Position numbers and translations under genes: made by a program
Part shown: piece after piece, positions 12,901 through 27,460 of the stretch
Numbering within the stretch: position 1 is the first letter of the stretch
Layout: the number at the start of each line of letters is the position of its first letter
The notes under the pieces: generated by a model
The model's input: only the letters and a program-made list of their open reading frames with translations
Told to the model about the DNA's origin: nothing
Database searches by the model: none
Assembly: GCA_963556145.1 (NCBI GenBank)
Contig: OY744464.1
Coordinates: 4,526,001 to 4,590,000 of the forward strand
Length of the DNA: 64,000 nt
Reading direction: 5' to 3'
From: Hygrocybe punicea
Taxonomy: Eukaryota > Basidiomycota > Agaricomycetes > Agaricales > Hygrophoraceae

Positions 12901-15515
12901 TCCCGAGCATTTGATACTTATAAGGGAGAAGCCGTATTTTGGTATTGGATAACTCTTATACCTCAGCTCTGCTTGTCCATCTCACAACGCGAAGTTAAGC
13001 AAGCCAGGTATATTCTACTGAAACTGGCTCGGCTGTATCCTCAGGTATGTCAAATCTTTTGTTAACCTTGCCCACCAAACAAGTATTATTAGGCACTCTT
13101 CTTTCAATTGCGCACCACCAGGGAGGAAATGGCCTTTATCAAAAAGCAAGCAGCGGCACGTGCGACAATAGCCGGCCCGTCTGTGAACTCGCAAGCTATG
13201 ATCGATCCCTCAAAGCGCACAGATTCGGATCAGCCCTTGAGAGATGGGGCTGGAGAAATGGAAATCGTGAAAAGGGAGACATCTGGGAGTGAGACCGCTG
13301 GTCCACTTCAGGCGTCCTTTACCGTCTCACAACCGGATGCTCACACTTCGGAACTACAGCGTACTGGTCTTCCGTCAGCTCACGGATCAGTGGACAGTAT
13401 CTCTTCATATCCAATTCGTCAGCCTTGGGAGTACGTGGAGGAAGTCGTCCAAATTTTGAAGACCGCATCCCCTCTTCTTATTTTGAGTATGGAGACGATG
13501 GTAGACCAGATCAACCAGAGATTTAAGGCTACGCCAGAAGAAGAATTGTACCGACTAATTTGCATGCTATTGCAGGATGCTATCCAGGTGAGTCTAGATG
13601 ATGCTAATATTCTGAACGAACTGACTATCTCTTCCTCAGAATTATGTGATGCGGATGAATGTAGCTGAGGACGATGGCCAATTAGCACCTCAGACTATTA
13701 CTAACCTGACTCGAATGGCGACGAACTTGACTGGTCCAGCCCGAGTAAGCATCTCATGTTGTACAGTGTGGTTTCATCACTCAGTTTCGAACAGAAAGAT
13801 TATGAGGAAGACTTCTTATCAAGTAAACCATCACATTATGAATATATCCGACGTCTCCAGCAATGGCGGGATAAATACGAAAAATATCTTGATTCACGCC
13901 CTCGGATCCAACCCCTTGATATTTTGAGCCACTATCTAACGGAGTTTCAGTATGGGAAATTCGATGAGATTGAAATTCCCGGCCAGTATACCGAGGTTCG
14001 TAGTTGGCACAAGTCTCATAGTAGTTGGTTAATATTCCGCAGGACAAAGATAGCAATCAAAACTTTGTTCGGATTCAGAAATTCGGCCCAAAATTCGAGA
14101 ACTGCCGCTCCCATGGCTATTGCTGGAGGCGTTTTACAGTTCACGGCAATGACAACTCGAGGACTTCTTTTTCTGTTCAACTTCCATGCGGCCGACATTG
14201 TCGACGTGAAGAAAGAGTGATGCAGCTCTTCCGTACGTTTAACGGGTAAGTTGGGGCGGACAACATATATCTGACAAAACTGATCATTCTACAGCGCGTT
14301 AGGTCGTAAGAAGGAGGGACGAAAAAGAAACCTGAATTTCCATTTACCTGCTGCCATCTCGTGTAGTCCAAATCTTCGGCTGCTACAAAACGATTCGTCG
14401 TACATCACACTGGGTGATATCTACGATCGACATTGTGAGGACACCAATATCACAAGGGAAGACCCCATTCTAGTGGCAGGAGAGAAGGCCAAGAAGGTTT
14501 TGCACGACTACAAACAATCCTTTGGCAAGACAGTGTGTATTTCACGGAATCTTTATCCACATTTGTTAAATTGATTCGCTCGATAGCCCCATAAAATGGA
14601 GTTTCTCACCCTCAGGAAGGAAGGCTTAGATGAGGTCATCCTCAAACTTGTTCCAGAAGATATCCTCACCCGCGTAAGTGCTGAATAAACCAACCATCCT
14701 ATCTCTGAAGCCTCCCTCTTGTAGTACATGATTCGTACTATGGACGGACCTGCCGAATTGTGGCGGATGAGAAAACAATTCGCTCTTCAAATCGCCTCCA
14801 CAAGTTTCATGACCTACGTCCTTTGCCTGACGAGTCGAATTCCATCTCGTTTCCATCTCTCACGTGCGACCGGCCAAATCGCCATGAGTGAACTCCTACC
14901 GGGTACGTCAAAATTTTCCCATGCTTTGATAACATGCCTGACATTCACAAACCCAGGAGTGGCAAATCAGGCACCGATCTTTGCATCGAACGACGCCGTG
15001 CCTTTCCGCTTTACTCCAAACATGCAACACTTCTTAGGACCAATCTTTACGGAAGGTGTTTTGACATCAGGCATTATGGCTATAGGCCGCTGTCTTACGG
15101 AACCAGAGGTAAAAATAAGAAAACATAACTAAACATTACCTCTAACCGAAGGTTGCTCACTTCCAGTTTGACTTGGAACAACAACTCTGCCTGTTTGCAC
15201 GCGATGAAGTTATGACTTGGTTACACGGGCGCGGGAAACCATGGACGTTTGATATCTCATATAGATCCAATGTCGCCGCCAATATCGATAGTGTGGTTAA
15301 ACGAGCCGAAACAATGGCGTGCAAACTCGAAAGAGATCAGGTTCGTCAATTGACAATTGTTGAAGACTTGGAGTTGAGCCCACCATTATCAGGCCCAGAA
15401 CCCCACAAATCCTGGTAACACACCAGTTGCACAAACTGTGACGAATCTGATATCATTGGCGACCAATCCCGTACAACTCATGAAGATGTCCGAAGTTTAC
15501 AGTCCTTGGTTTTAG
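3933..15515 (+). CDS. tra1: Tra1/TRRAP, pseudokinase scaffold of SAGA and NuA4
   Basis: A very large PIKK-family scaffold that receives activators for the SAGA and NuA4 histone acetyltransferases. Model of 19 exons, 3554 aa: 3933..4002, 4058..4767, 4826..4954, 5005..5132, 5173..5585, 5632..6836, 6889..7979, 8027..10046, 10102..13044, 13093..13587, 13640..13744, 13795..13995, 14043..14245, 14295..14532, 14587..14673, 14725..14902, 14957..15108, 15167..15340, 15393..15515. All phases close. The N-terminus has the conserved CELREMIDTVRDVESARVLP block. HEAT/TPR repeats follow, then FAT, a PI3K-like fold and a FATC tail ending in SPWF. The positions normally holding the kinase HRD and DFG motifs do not match (SRIPSRFHLSR at the first), as expected for this catalytically dead family. 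An in-frame ATG at 3924 is an alternative start. Introns cluster in the last 2 kb. Confidence 0.96.
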
Positions 15516-15582
15516 CCCCCTGTGGAGTAGTTTGTCTAGCCAATGTATTGATACAAATCTCATCACTATTTGCACACAGGTG

Positions 15583-17775
15583 CTAACTGCGATGCGTTAC
15601 TTCCGTAGTTCGATACGTGTTGATTTGGCTCTCGCTTTCCAACATCATCTATTCAAGAAATGTTGGTCATAGCAAGAAAGCGGACGAAGATGATGATATC
15701 TTACATCTTCAGCCATATGATATATGTCAGAACCAGGTCGATTGTACATCATTGCATTCGCAAACATCAAGAAGACGTCTCGCTGAAAGTCGGCGGAGTT
15801 GGCGATTACACCGTCTTTCACTCTTGCCTTGATGGTTTTCAAATCCATGGGCCGTTTAACAATCTCGTGATAATCAGGTGCTTCAGAAGGTTTGATAGGG
15901 TTGTGAAATATGTTGCCGTTACGGTGCTGAGATATTTGAGAGTGTATCAGGCTTATGACAGTCTGGAACTTTTTAAGAGTGACATGGTCTCCGGATGGTG
16001 CTTGACGTTCGCGACGGCGAGGACCCAAACCTGAAGTCCCGCGTGAGAACTGTTCAAGCCATGGAGTAATTGCCTACCAGCGTCGTCTTCGTCTGCAGGT
16101 TCAGATTGTTCTCGCGCTCGCTTTTTGTCCTTGTTCCATTCTGTTCCTTCAGTCAAAGATGTTTTGCGTTTACCTGGGCCGCTTCGTTGATTCAAAATCG
16201 GCGAAATAAGAGTATAACCCACTTTCACGACGTCGGAAAAGTGCGGTTTCAGCTGCGGTAGGAGAAAGGGCGCGATCGGCTTCATCTGTTGACCTTTCTG
16301 CTTGTACATAATCATCATCTTTGATCACGGTACCGGTTCGATCAAGCCCTGTTTGACATAGCTCTCCGTCTTCAAAAGGTCGTTGAGGCGAGGAGATTTC
16401 GCCCCAATTTCTTGATAATCCACTCAAGTTGCGACGATGCTTGTTACCTCGAGTGTGGGATGCATATGCATTGGGAGTGGATAAGCGGCGTCCGCGAGGC
16501 GTACCTGAAAGAGATTCAATAATATGAAGCGAATAATCACCAATAACATACGGCGAGTGGAATGGAGAACTCCATCCCCAGAAATGCGACCTTGATCTTC
16601 AAAGACCTCTTCCGATCGAAGAGGTTCGGTTGTCGCAGTGTCCACCGACACAGCTGCGGAAAGCTGATCCATGACATCAACGGCAGGGTGTGACGATTCA
16701 TCCACCAAGGGTAAAAAAGCAACATCAACTCCGATGGCGAGGGAGCTAGATGGAAAATGTTGGTGTTCAAGGGCAGACAAATCGGGGCAATTTTCAAAAT
16801 TTTGTTCGCTATTGCGTATGGCACCCGAAATTGGAGTTGACTCTTTGTCTTTCGACACTTCCTCCTAAGTAATATAAGCCAATGACACGATCAGTCAGAA
16901 GCCTTTATCGTGGTAGATGCGTACTCGTGACTGCGACGGTGGGGAGCCTGTATCAGTAACCCCACTCAAATCAGATCCAAAAAGTTCATCAGCTGGAGGT
17001 ATCTCCTGGATGTCCATATCCTTGGAGGGCTTCAGCAACTGAGTAGGCCAAACTTATGAAAGCTCACGGTTGCATTGTTGTTAATGGGAGATCGGGAATT
17101 TTCCGACTTGCTTTGAGGCAACATGCCGCCGATCTTTTCTTGGATCTTGTCGTCCCAAAGGCCTGAGCGGACGTCATCGATCTCTGAAATGATCCTCCTA
17201 AACAATGGAGTTGAGCTCAATGTTTCTTTGCCAGTATATGCCTCACTTGAACTTTGTCTCTTCAATGGCGATGAGGTCACGAAGTTCGAGCACACGAGTT
17301 TGATAGTGTCGTTGGGCCAATTTGAGACTGGAAGGGGCTGGGGACAAATAAACCTATCTTGAGGCTGATGCAGCAAAAACGTGGACCTACCACGTATCGC
17401 GTTGCTGGCTTCCGTACTTAAGTTCAAGAGGGTCACCAGGTTAGCAAATATATTAGACGATCGAAAAACTTGCTACTCGAGTCCGGCCTCTTTCATGAGA
17501 TGATGATACATTGTGTGACATGACTAGAGGCGTCTGAGCATTTAAACAACAAAAACAAGGCGGGGACAGCTAACTTGTGGCGTAAAGAAGGATTTAGGGC
17601 GCTGCAGCAGAGGGTGTTTTTTGAGAAGCTTTGCGACCGGCGACCAGTTGGCACCAAGCTCGTAGACTGCTTGAGCGAGGATAAGACGGTCGAGGCTAGT
17701 CAAACCACCCATATCAGGTTGTGTAGGAGACGGATTTGCATTAGAACGTCGAGTCGACCGAGCATGCGAAGCCAT
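15583..17775 (-). CDS. BRD8-type bromodomain protein, probable NuA4 subunit (Bdc1-like)
   Basis: Probable chromatin-reading subunit of NuA4. Model of 11 exons on the minus strand, 561 aa: 17775-17575, 17523-17477, 17416-17387, 17327-17247, 17197-17068, 17038-16925, 16864-16552, 16504-16223, 16173-16078, 16030-15705, 15648-15583. Phases close. The N-terminus (residues about 25-65, LILAQAVYELGANWSPVAKLL, then RPKSFFTPQ) is the BRD8 signature. A short coiled coil follows. The C-terminal third is a bromodomain with PDYHEIVKRPMDL and the acetyl-lysine-contacting Asn in MMYNRPGS. A disordered acidic/Ser region lies between. The donor at 17386 (AG|GTCCAC) is weak, so exon 3 is the least certain. The gene is convergent with tra1, with 67 bp between stop codons. 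Both products belong to NuA4 in known fungi. Confidence 0.85.
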
Positions 17776-17907
17776 AGCAGAACTTGAACTTGAACTTGAA
17801 GAGTTTCAAATAACCCTTATTCGGTGTGGCTGACAACTCGGCAAAGGCCGGTGAACCACAACGGGTTTTTCCAAGTTGCGCGGCTACCACACCTTTGACA
17901 ACCCATC

Positions 17908-19461
<1,554 letters not shown>

Positions 19462-19602
19462 ACAGAATAACCCAATCTTTCAGCCGTTTATGTCACATGC
19501 CTCGAAGCCTTATCTTGTAACAGACTGTGGGATTTAGTTATGACCAGTCTCCATTCTTTGACGGAAAGATGACGAGCACAGTATTCGTAAGATTGCCCTC
19601 AG

Positions 19603-21730
19603 ATGACTTGTTACTCTGGGAGAAATCGCAACTGGTCTCTCCCTTCCGTTACAACTCCTTACCGTTCAGAACGGTGGAAGAAGTCGATTCTAACGCATTC
19701 ACTCAATGGCACGCTGGATAGAGTGAATGTGCTTGGGAGTGATAGTTCAGGTCATACAGGGTACATGACATCCCTTTCTCGCTGTATGTACGTTTGACAA
19801 CTATATGTAGGTGTGTCAACGCCTTGAGTTGGGCCGCCGGCGGGGAGTTGTTGTTGAGCGGTGGGGACGACACCACGCAAGTCACCGTACCTGAAAGCGC
19901 TCATTGTCATAACTCATCGTCCTCGCCATTCCGATAGCGTACGGATATGGCGCATGGACTGTAGCGATACCACTACCCAATACCCCTTCGTCTGCAGATC
20001 GCTCATACATACTGGTCATCAAGCAAACATATTCAACGCTCAGATGCTGCCTTATTCTTCACAAATGTGAGTACAGACTTCTCGTCTGCGGAACTCTGCC
20101 GATTTTCGGATATCGCAGTGTGACGGTTGCAGGCGACAAGCAGGTTCGCGTGTTCGATATCGGTGATGCCGTAGGTCACTCTGCGAATGAGAAAGAATAC
20201 TCGGCTGGCGAAACTTGCGTACGGGTTCTGCGGTGTCACTCCGACCGCTGTAAACGAATCGTCACGGAAGACAGCCCAGATTTGTTTCTTACTGTGGCAG
20301 AGGTATACCGGTTTTCTCCTCATTTGCTGTTCTGCAACCTCACCACACGTTAGGATGGCTGTGTCCGGCAGCATGACCTCAGAAGCCCTCATCGCTGCAA
20401 TGCCGCATGTCCCGCACCATTGGTGAAGCTCGACCACGAATTATCAACGTTGGCACTATCGCCTCTAACGCCATACCAGATCGTGGTTGGTGGGGAAGCC
20501 CCCTACGTGCGTGCAACTGAGATACGATCTATAAAATCCCAAGGATGCTCATATAGTCTATAGGGCTACTTATTTGACCGTAGACATGCTGGACGCTGTT
20601 TGAAAGAGGAATGGGGAAGGGTCCCTGGGCCTTCTGAAAATGACATTGCAACGTGTGTCAGACGATTCGGTCGATCGCCAAGTGTATCTGGTGAGCAGAG
20701 ACGGAGTGAGCACATCACAGGTGCTCGAATATCGGCGAATAATGGCCACGAGGTGATACTCACTCATTTATTGGACGTTTCTACCAAGCCCTTTCTGAAG
20801 TGACGATTAGGTACTCTTGTGTGAGTGGTGGCGCACGAGAATGTAGGACCGTGGATGCTGACGTGACCCTTAGCCTACAGCTCTGACGCTGTCTACTTGT
20901 ATTCCACTCGTGATGATGCCCAGACCGATCAGCCATCGACACCGACTTCCATCTTGGCCCCAAATGTCAAACAACGAAAGGTGGCGGTATCAGGAGAGAT
21001 CCCAATAAGTGATGTAGCTCTCATAACTGATATCGACATAGATGACGACAACGAGGATGACTACAGCGAAGAAAGGATGCCTTTGGAGGATGTCGATGAT
21101 CAAGATGAGGACCAAGGACATGAAGGGTTGTCCAGCGAGGTAGATTATCTTTCCAAAGTTCCTATGGTTCTTCCTCGCCGACGGTTTGCTGGAGCTTGTA
21201 ATGTGGAGACAGTCAAAGATGGTGTGTGATCCTTTTGTTTCGACAATCTTATCGCGCTCAAGCGATACCAGTCAATTTCATTGGCCCTAACGAGGAATAC
21301 GTGGCTTCCGGGTCTGACGACGGCAATTTCTTCTTATGGCGAAAGGATACCGCTAACGTGGCCGGAGTCTATGAGGGAGACAGCAGTGTGGTGAACGTTA
21401 TCGAAGGTCACCCTCACCTCCCCGTCATCGCTGTCAGTGGTATCGATACAACAATAAAGGCAAGTAATCTCGGTTAGTATACAGATTTCAGAGAGAAGTA
21501 CTGACAACTCACCATAGCTTTTCGCGCCCGTACACAACACCAGCCTTTTCTCAAGAATTGGGGACCTCGATGCCATAGTCCAGCGCAACGCTGAAGTAGC
21601 CCAGCGAAATATGGCGAGGAGAGTCGACATTGGTCATCTATTCCTCCACTATCACCTAGCCCTCAGAGCCGTGAGAAGTGAGTTGCAGGGTGAAGGAGAA
21701 GGCATTGAACCTCAATGCACTTATCAGTGA
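19603..21730 (+). CDS. WD40-repeat protein of DCAF6/DCAF8-like type
   Basis: Likely beta-propeller adaptor, perhaps a Cul4-DDB1 substrate receptor; the exact orthologue was not identified. Model: join(19603..19760,19811..19876,19938..20066,20119..20302,20354..20506,20564..20752,20811..20820,20874..21221,21272..21459,21518..21730), 545 aa. WD blades are visible: HTGCVNALSW, SGGDDTTVRIW, TVAGDKQVRVFD, TVAEDGCVRQHDLR, SDAVYLYSTRDD, ASGSDDGNFFLWRKD and VSGIDTTIKLFAP. An acidic insert (DIDIDDDNEDD) lies between blades. A 10-nt microexon (20811-20820) is needed to join GHEV to YSSDAVYLY in frame. Two introns use GC donors: 19877 (AC|GCAAGT) and 21460 (AAG|GCAAGT). The start is the weakest part; an upstream exon is possible. 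Confidence 0.85.
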
Positions 21731-22413
21731 GCGGGAGGTTTCAACAATCCGGTACTATCCGCTAGTACTTCGTGTCTTGTAACGTAGCTCGTATCGTTTG
21801 GTCGAATCGTATGCCTGTAATGCCACGTCTTATCGTTTCGTCAACAAATTGGTTAGCCCCCGAAAAAAATTTGCCACTACTAGATACGCCATCACCACAG
21901 CCCGTCGACATTTCCCCGTAATACTCGATTTTGCTGGGGAGCCACTAGCGATCGAGAAGTGATGAGTAGGGGTTACCCCCTGGCGTTTGGCGCCCAACAC
22001 AGAATACACATCATCAGCACCTTCGGCCTCAGTGTTACCCTCGGTTCTCTACTACGCCTTTCTTTGTTATCCAGGACGGGGGTATATATTCATTCCAAGA
22101 TCTTAAATTTATTCTCCTTTGCGTGATTGCGGCCATTTTCGTCGTTATGTAAGTTTTCACTACCCTACCGAATGGTCTTGCTGATACACCTCTGCAAAAA
22201 TCCTCGCCATTCGATTCCTGTCTACCACAGACAAGCAGTGGATCCTCGACTCTAAGTGACATTGAGAATCCCTGTCTTCAACGTTTTGAAGCTCGAATTT
22301 CGCAGGTCACAAGCACACCTTCAAACTTTTCCATCAGTCAAAACGTAATCGCATTCTACGGTTGTTCAACTCTGTTGAATCTTGTACTCACACCACCTCC
22401 TTATACTTCAGCA
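21731..22413 (+). promoter_or_regulatory. Intergenic region upstream of the CTD kinase gene
   Basis: About 680 bp without a convincing reading frame. It contains pyrimidine stretches and short T-rich runs. It probably holds the 3' UTR of the WD40 gene, then the promoter and 5' UTR of the kinase gene. A CTTCAG just before the kinase ATG could be an acceptor for an intron in the 5' UTR. No specific regulatory site was recognised. Confidence 0.4.
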
Positions 22414-25400
22414 ATGCATTCATCACATGGTCGGTCTAGGCGACACAGTGGCAGCAACGGGGAAGATGACGAGACTGCATTAACACTGTTGGTCTCACGA
22501 GTGGATGAGCCTCGTACTGAAGCATATTCACGACCTTCCAAAACGTCTCACCATACTGAAAATCGTAGAGCATCTTCTATGTCTAGCAAGGGCTCTTACG
22601 ATGTGGGTAGAGAGGCATCATCTTCTCGAACTTTCCGTGATGCCGATGATTGGGGACCTCATAATGTCGCTCATTCATCCCATGATTGCTACAGCTATTC
22701 GCCTCCTAAAGATAGCTATCGCAGTGGTGGCAGGGATGTGTATGATACTGGAGAACCAAGAGACACCGACAACTGGACAAGCCGTACCAATGACGCTCAT
22801 TTTACGCCGTCTGGAAGGGAATGGGCGCAACGTTATGACCATGGTCGCTCTACATCGTCCCACCCTGATTGGAGTGCTCCCCCTTCGTATGGCAATAGGA
22901 CCCCAACCTACGAGCAATGGCAACCAGAAGACAACAGGAGCCGCCCTACTGACGAGCGGAGCCACAATCGGGAGGACCGACACTCGGACAGGGATACCCC
23001 AGGGTGGACTAGGGAAGAACGACGTGATGACAGCGGTCAGACATGGAGACGAGACTGGGATTCGCGTCGTCGCGAAAGTCAGGGAAAGGGATGGAATGAC
23101 AATCGTCGATGGAATGGCACACGTCACGAAGATTCTCATCGTTCTGCGGATGACCGTTCTTGGGAACCTGCCGCAACGTGGCAATCCTCGAGCCGCAGTG
23201 ATATGCAGAGTCATCGGAACCAGAATGCCAAAAACAATCATTCCCACAAGAGTTCGAAAGGCGGAAGGAAAGCCCATCATAACAAACAAAAACGGGATTG
23301 GCGAACTGATGATGGCAACCTCAATAAGTACGTAGTTTGACATCGTATCCATCACTTTGCTTATTCTTTCGTATAGTTGGCAGAAGCGGGATATACACCA
23401 TTCTTCAAGCAAAGCCATTCGAACTCCAACAAAACGCAGACATCCTCATTCACCCTCCCGCTCACCCTCCCGCTCACCTGCGGAGTCTTACCGTTCTCGG
23501 CATTCGTCAAGAGGTCCATCAAGGTCCCGATCTGGTTCTCCCAAGCGTGCATGGCGGGATTCGAGCCCTGCAGCACCGCGCAACGGTACGCCAAGTGAGA
23601 GGGGGCGACGTAAAGCCAGGAACACACGTCCAGCCAGAACATCGTCAAAATCTCCATCATCTCCTCGTCGAGGCCGTGATAATGCAGTGACTCGGAGGAG
23701 GAGTGTGTCCTCTTCTAGCACTAGCCGAAGTAGGAGTACAAGCCGAAGTCCTGTCGGTCGACCCAGAGCTGTCCACAGACTTCCTCCCGCTACCTCTCTC
23801 ACAGATATACCGCTGTCATCGATCAATTTGTCCCGAACATCGGGCATGCGGCCTCCCCGTGATATCCCGACCCATCGGAATGGAAAAAACCAGGTTAATG
23901 GCAAACACGTTAATGTATGTAAATTTCTCAACAATTCAGAAACATTATGTTGACATCTTCATTATAGCGGACCTTCTCCTCTGGCTCCCACCATAACCTG
24001 AATCCTCATGCAGCAGTTGTGCAGCCATCTTCTATGGCTACCATGCCTCCTCCTCCGATCCCTGTGCCGCCGATCGATACACCTTCGTTTAAGTCATCGG
24101 GAGCGTCGCGTTCTTCTGATACCGCCTCAGAATCTGTCGTAGACGCTACCGCTACATCTAAGGGTGGTCGCCCAGGCCTTAAGAATGCTGGATTCCGGCC
24201 GATTGGCCAGAACTCTGCTGTTAAGAAATTTTTCCCCGATGATGATGATGTCGATGTGGTCCCTGATCGCCACTTACAATCTGCAAAGCCCGGCCCATCT
24301 CGTTCACAAGAACTGACGTATGAAGCATATTCCGATGATGTGGGATCAGAACGTCCGAAAGAACGAGATGGTCCTCAGAGTGCATCATTTAGCGGGCAAG
24401 GACAATCTTCAACTCATCAACATTCAAATAATCGGCATCATGAAATTCGTGGCGCTCCCTCTCCTTCGAACAAGCGGTCAGTTCACGTATCCCTTCAGGA
24501 CGGCTTGCAACCGTCCAAAGATCCAAGAAAAGACTCATGGCATACCGGAACAACAACGCCAACCTGGCCGCCACAAATACACGACCGCGAAGGCAACGAA
24601 GTTGCTCGATCCTCAACCCCTTCAGGAGGGTCTCCAGGTGAACTTTATGCGATCATTAGTCAGGTTGGTGAGGGCACGTTTGGCAAAGTTTACAAGGCGC
24701 GCAATACCGTCACCAAGGTGCACGTGGCTCTTAAGCGTATTCGGATGGAAGCAGAACGTGATGGTTTCCCTGTCACCGCCATGCGAGAGATAAAATTACT
24801 ACAATCTCTGCGGCACGGGAACATCGTGCAATTATATGAAATGATGGTCTCCAATGGTCAGTCAGATCCTTGTCCTTGCCAGACGGTCGAAGCTGATGAT
24901 TACTTTTAGGGTCTGCGTACATGGTCTTTGAATATATGGACCATGATTTGACCGGCGTCCTGTCACAAACACAATTCAGCTTCACGGAGGCCCATCTCAA
25001 GTCCCTGTGTCAACAAATGCTCGCTGGCTTAGCCTATCTTCATCACAAAGGGGTCATCCATCGTGATATCAAAGGCTCCAATATTTTGATCAACAATCGT
25101 GGTGAACTGAAGCTTGCGGACTTCGGACTCGCTCGATTCTACCAGAAACGGCGACGCAGCGACTATACCAACCGAGTTATCACTCTTTGGTATCGACCGC
25201 CAGAACTCTTGTTTGGCGCTACTGTCTACGGTCCAGAAGTGGACATGTGGAGTGCCGGGTATACGCTCTATCATTCACATCAAATGATCTATATGACTGA
25301 CATGTATTTCAGGTGCATAATGCTGGAGCTCTTCACTAAGAAGCCCATATTCCAAGGGAATGATGAAATCCATCAGCTGGATGTCGTTTACAAGATTATC

Positions 25401-25832
25401 GGCACCCCCACGCCCGAGCGGTGGTCTGGGGTTGCGGACTTACCGTGGTATGAGCTTGTGAAACCTAGGGAAGTCATTCACAATCATTTCAGGGAACTAT
25501 TCCAAAAGTGAGGATGTTCTCCTCGATGGGAGTGGCATGTTCGTTGACGTGCTCCTAGGTGGCTTTCTCCTGCAGCCCTTGATCTTGCTGAGATATTACT
25601 TGCATATGACCCAGCAAAACGGGTGACAGCTGTTCAAGCTCTAGAGACTCCTTATTTCACGACAGAAGAGCCGCCACCCGCGCTGCCTGTGGGGTAAGTA
25701 ACAATTGATAATCATTATTTGCGGTACTAATTGGGCCGTAGGCTGTCCACTTTGGAAGGCGAATGGCATGAACTTGAGACCAAGCGAGAGAGGGCGAAAA
25801 AACGGAGGAAAACGGAGCCTGTAATGCAGTGA
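22414..25832 (+). CDS. ctk1: Ctk1/CDK12-like RNA polymerase II CTD kinase
   Basis: Cyclin-dependent kinase expected to phosphorylate Ser2 of the Pol II C-terminal domain during elongation. Model: join(22414..23327,23377..23914,23968..24856,24910..25258,25313..25507,25559..25693,25742..25832), 1036 aa. The first 700 residues are disordered and charged, with Arg/Ser/Asp-rich stretches and RS-like dipeptides near residues 330-430, as in CDK12/13. The kinase domain starts near residue 710: G-loop GEGTFGKVY, catalytic Lys in VALKRI, cyclin-binding helix PVTAMRE (a PSTAIRE variant), HRDIKGSN, DFG, T-loop ending WYRPPELL. A short basic tail follows. The extra length and KGSNIL fit the Ctk1/CDK12 branch better than Cdk1 or Bur1. 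Convergent with csn4, 52 bp between stops. Confidence 0.9.
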
Positions 25833-25884
25833 CATATTGTCATAGACTTGTCATTAGTTGTGCAGTTACAACTCGACATCAATG

Positions 25885-27460
25885 TCAACACTCGACGGAC
25901 ACAATTTTCACAAGTCCTTTGTCAGTTAAATGTTGGACAATCGATTCAACCTGGGGGAAAATTGAACCAATTATTTTTCTGTTGTGGTTGGATGGCTGAA
26001 TGGACTAACATTTGCCGCAGTCAGCCGAATCTGCAAGTCCCAGCGTTTCGTGAACGGAGCGCCAGTGTCCTCGGTGTCTTGTTCAACGTCACCAAGGCCT
26101 CCTGCTTTCCCCTGCGCATCGTCTTCCTCTCTTCCGTCAAACCAGATCAGTTTGTCAACTTGATCGATGGAGCCTTTCAATCGGCCTTGCTCAATCATTT
26201 TGCGTGCCATTGTCTCTGCGGCACCTGGAGTAAGGTCTAATAGTGCACCGAGGCCTCGGAAAGTAATATTTTTATATATTTTGGAGCTTGCAAGTAAGTT
26301 GTGTTCCATGACAGCACGATCAAGAACAGTGGAAGGGCCCGTTCGGGAGCTTGTAGTGGGGTCGTTGGCGCCGGAAGGCTCGTCATCCCGACCAGTTGAG
26401 GCCAGCCTATCGTTCGAAGATATGGCTATCTTTGCTAGCTGATGAGGTTTAAGAGTTCCTTCAAATTCTCTGACTTCCGCCGAGCGTAGAATGTGGTCGA
26501 GGAACATTTTTGAGAGAATATTATAGGTTGGAAGATCTAAAGTTCGTTCATCACGATATAGCGAAGCCAAAACACGAGAGCGATTGGGACCAGCTGGTGC
26601 AAGGACAGCACATGTTACGGCAGCTAACCTGTTGGCTTTTTTATTACCACGACATAGGGGAAGGGGGAAGAGAGCATACAACATATGGCGCCGTTCCTCC
26701 TCGTCAATTTCGCCAACCCAGCTTAACTCATGATAACGACTGGCAGCCTCCAAAAATTTTCGACCATAATCACTGATTCTCGCTTGGCAAAGCTTGAACT
26801 GAAGTACAGTCTCCCTGCCGCTGGCCGAGTGGACAAGCAATGCAGCTCGATTGTAATATGTTTCAGCTTGAACCGAGTCTTCATCCTCGAGCAACAGACG
26901 AACGATTCGAACATACACATGAAGCTTCTCGACGTCTGGCATAGTTCTGATATTCCAAAGTAGTAGATCCCGTGGAGATGGTATCCAAACAATAATTTAG
27001 CTCACCGTTGCCCCGAATCAAGAGATATGCCCATCAGTACACGAGCAGCCTCACTCCATTCTTCCTCCTGCTCAAGGAGGTCGGCCAGTTGAAACCGCAA
27101 TGAGTTTACCTGTAGTCCCAGTCAATCCATTAAAATACATTCATGTATGGTTCCAATGCTCACTTGTTCTTCGTAGCTGACGATACGAGGTTGGATGGTC
27201 GCAAGGGTATCCTCAACAACACGTTTGCGCAGTCCGACATCCTTTACGGCTCCAAGCATCCTAACAAGTTCAGATAAAACCTGTCGGCCAACGACAAGGC
27301 CAACATTGTCCTGATTAACGACAGTGTCAACAAGGATGTGCAAGTCCGGAGCGATGGACGATATGTTTATTCTTGACAAGATCTCTGATAGAAGTGTGAG
27401 GTAAGCGGGGCCTTTGTCCTTTTGGCTCAGTGTTGCGAATTGTATCAGCTTGCTTTCCAT
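25885..27460 (-). CDS. csn4: COP9 signalosome subunit 4 (PCI domain)
   Basis: Scaffold subunit of the COP9 signalosome, which removes Nedd8 from cullins. Model: complement(join(25885..25950,26010..26628,26680..26946,27006..27109,27164..27460)), 450 aa. Conserved blocks include EEEWSEAARVLMGISLDSG, LEDEDSVQAETYYNRAALL, LAPAGPNRSRVLASLYRDER and the PCI winged helix (NITFRGLGALLDLT). A 51-nt intron at 26629-26679 has canonical ends and is a multiple of three without a stop, so reading through it would add 17 foreign residues (YALFPLPLC and following). Splicing it joins HML to LAAVTCAV as in other Csn4 proteins. A last small exon (VESIVQHLTDKGL) restores the usual C-terminus. The acidic, variable linker before the tail is longer than in animals. 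Confidence 0.92.
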
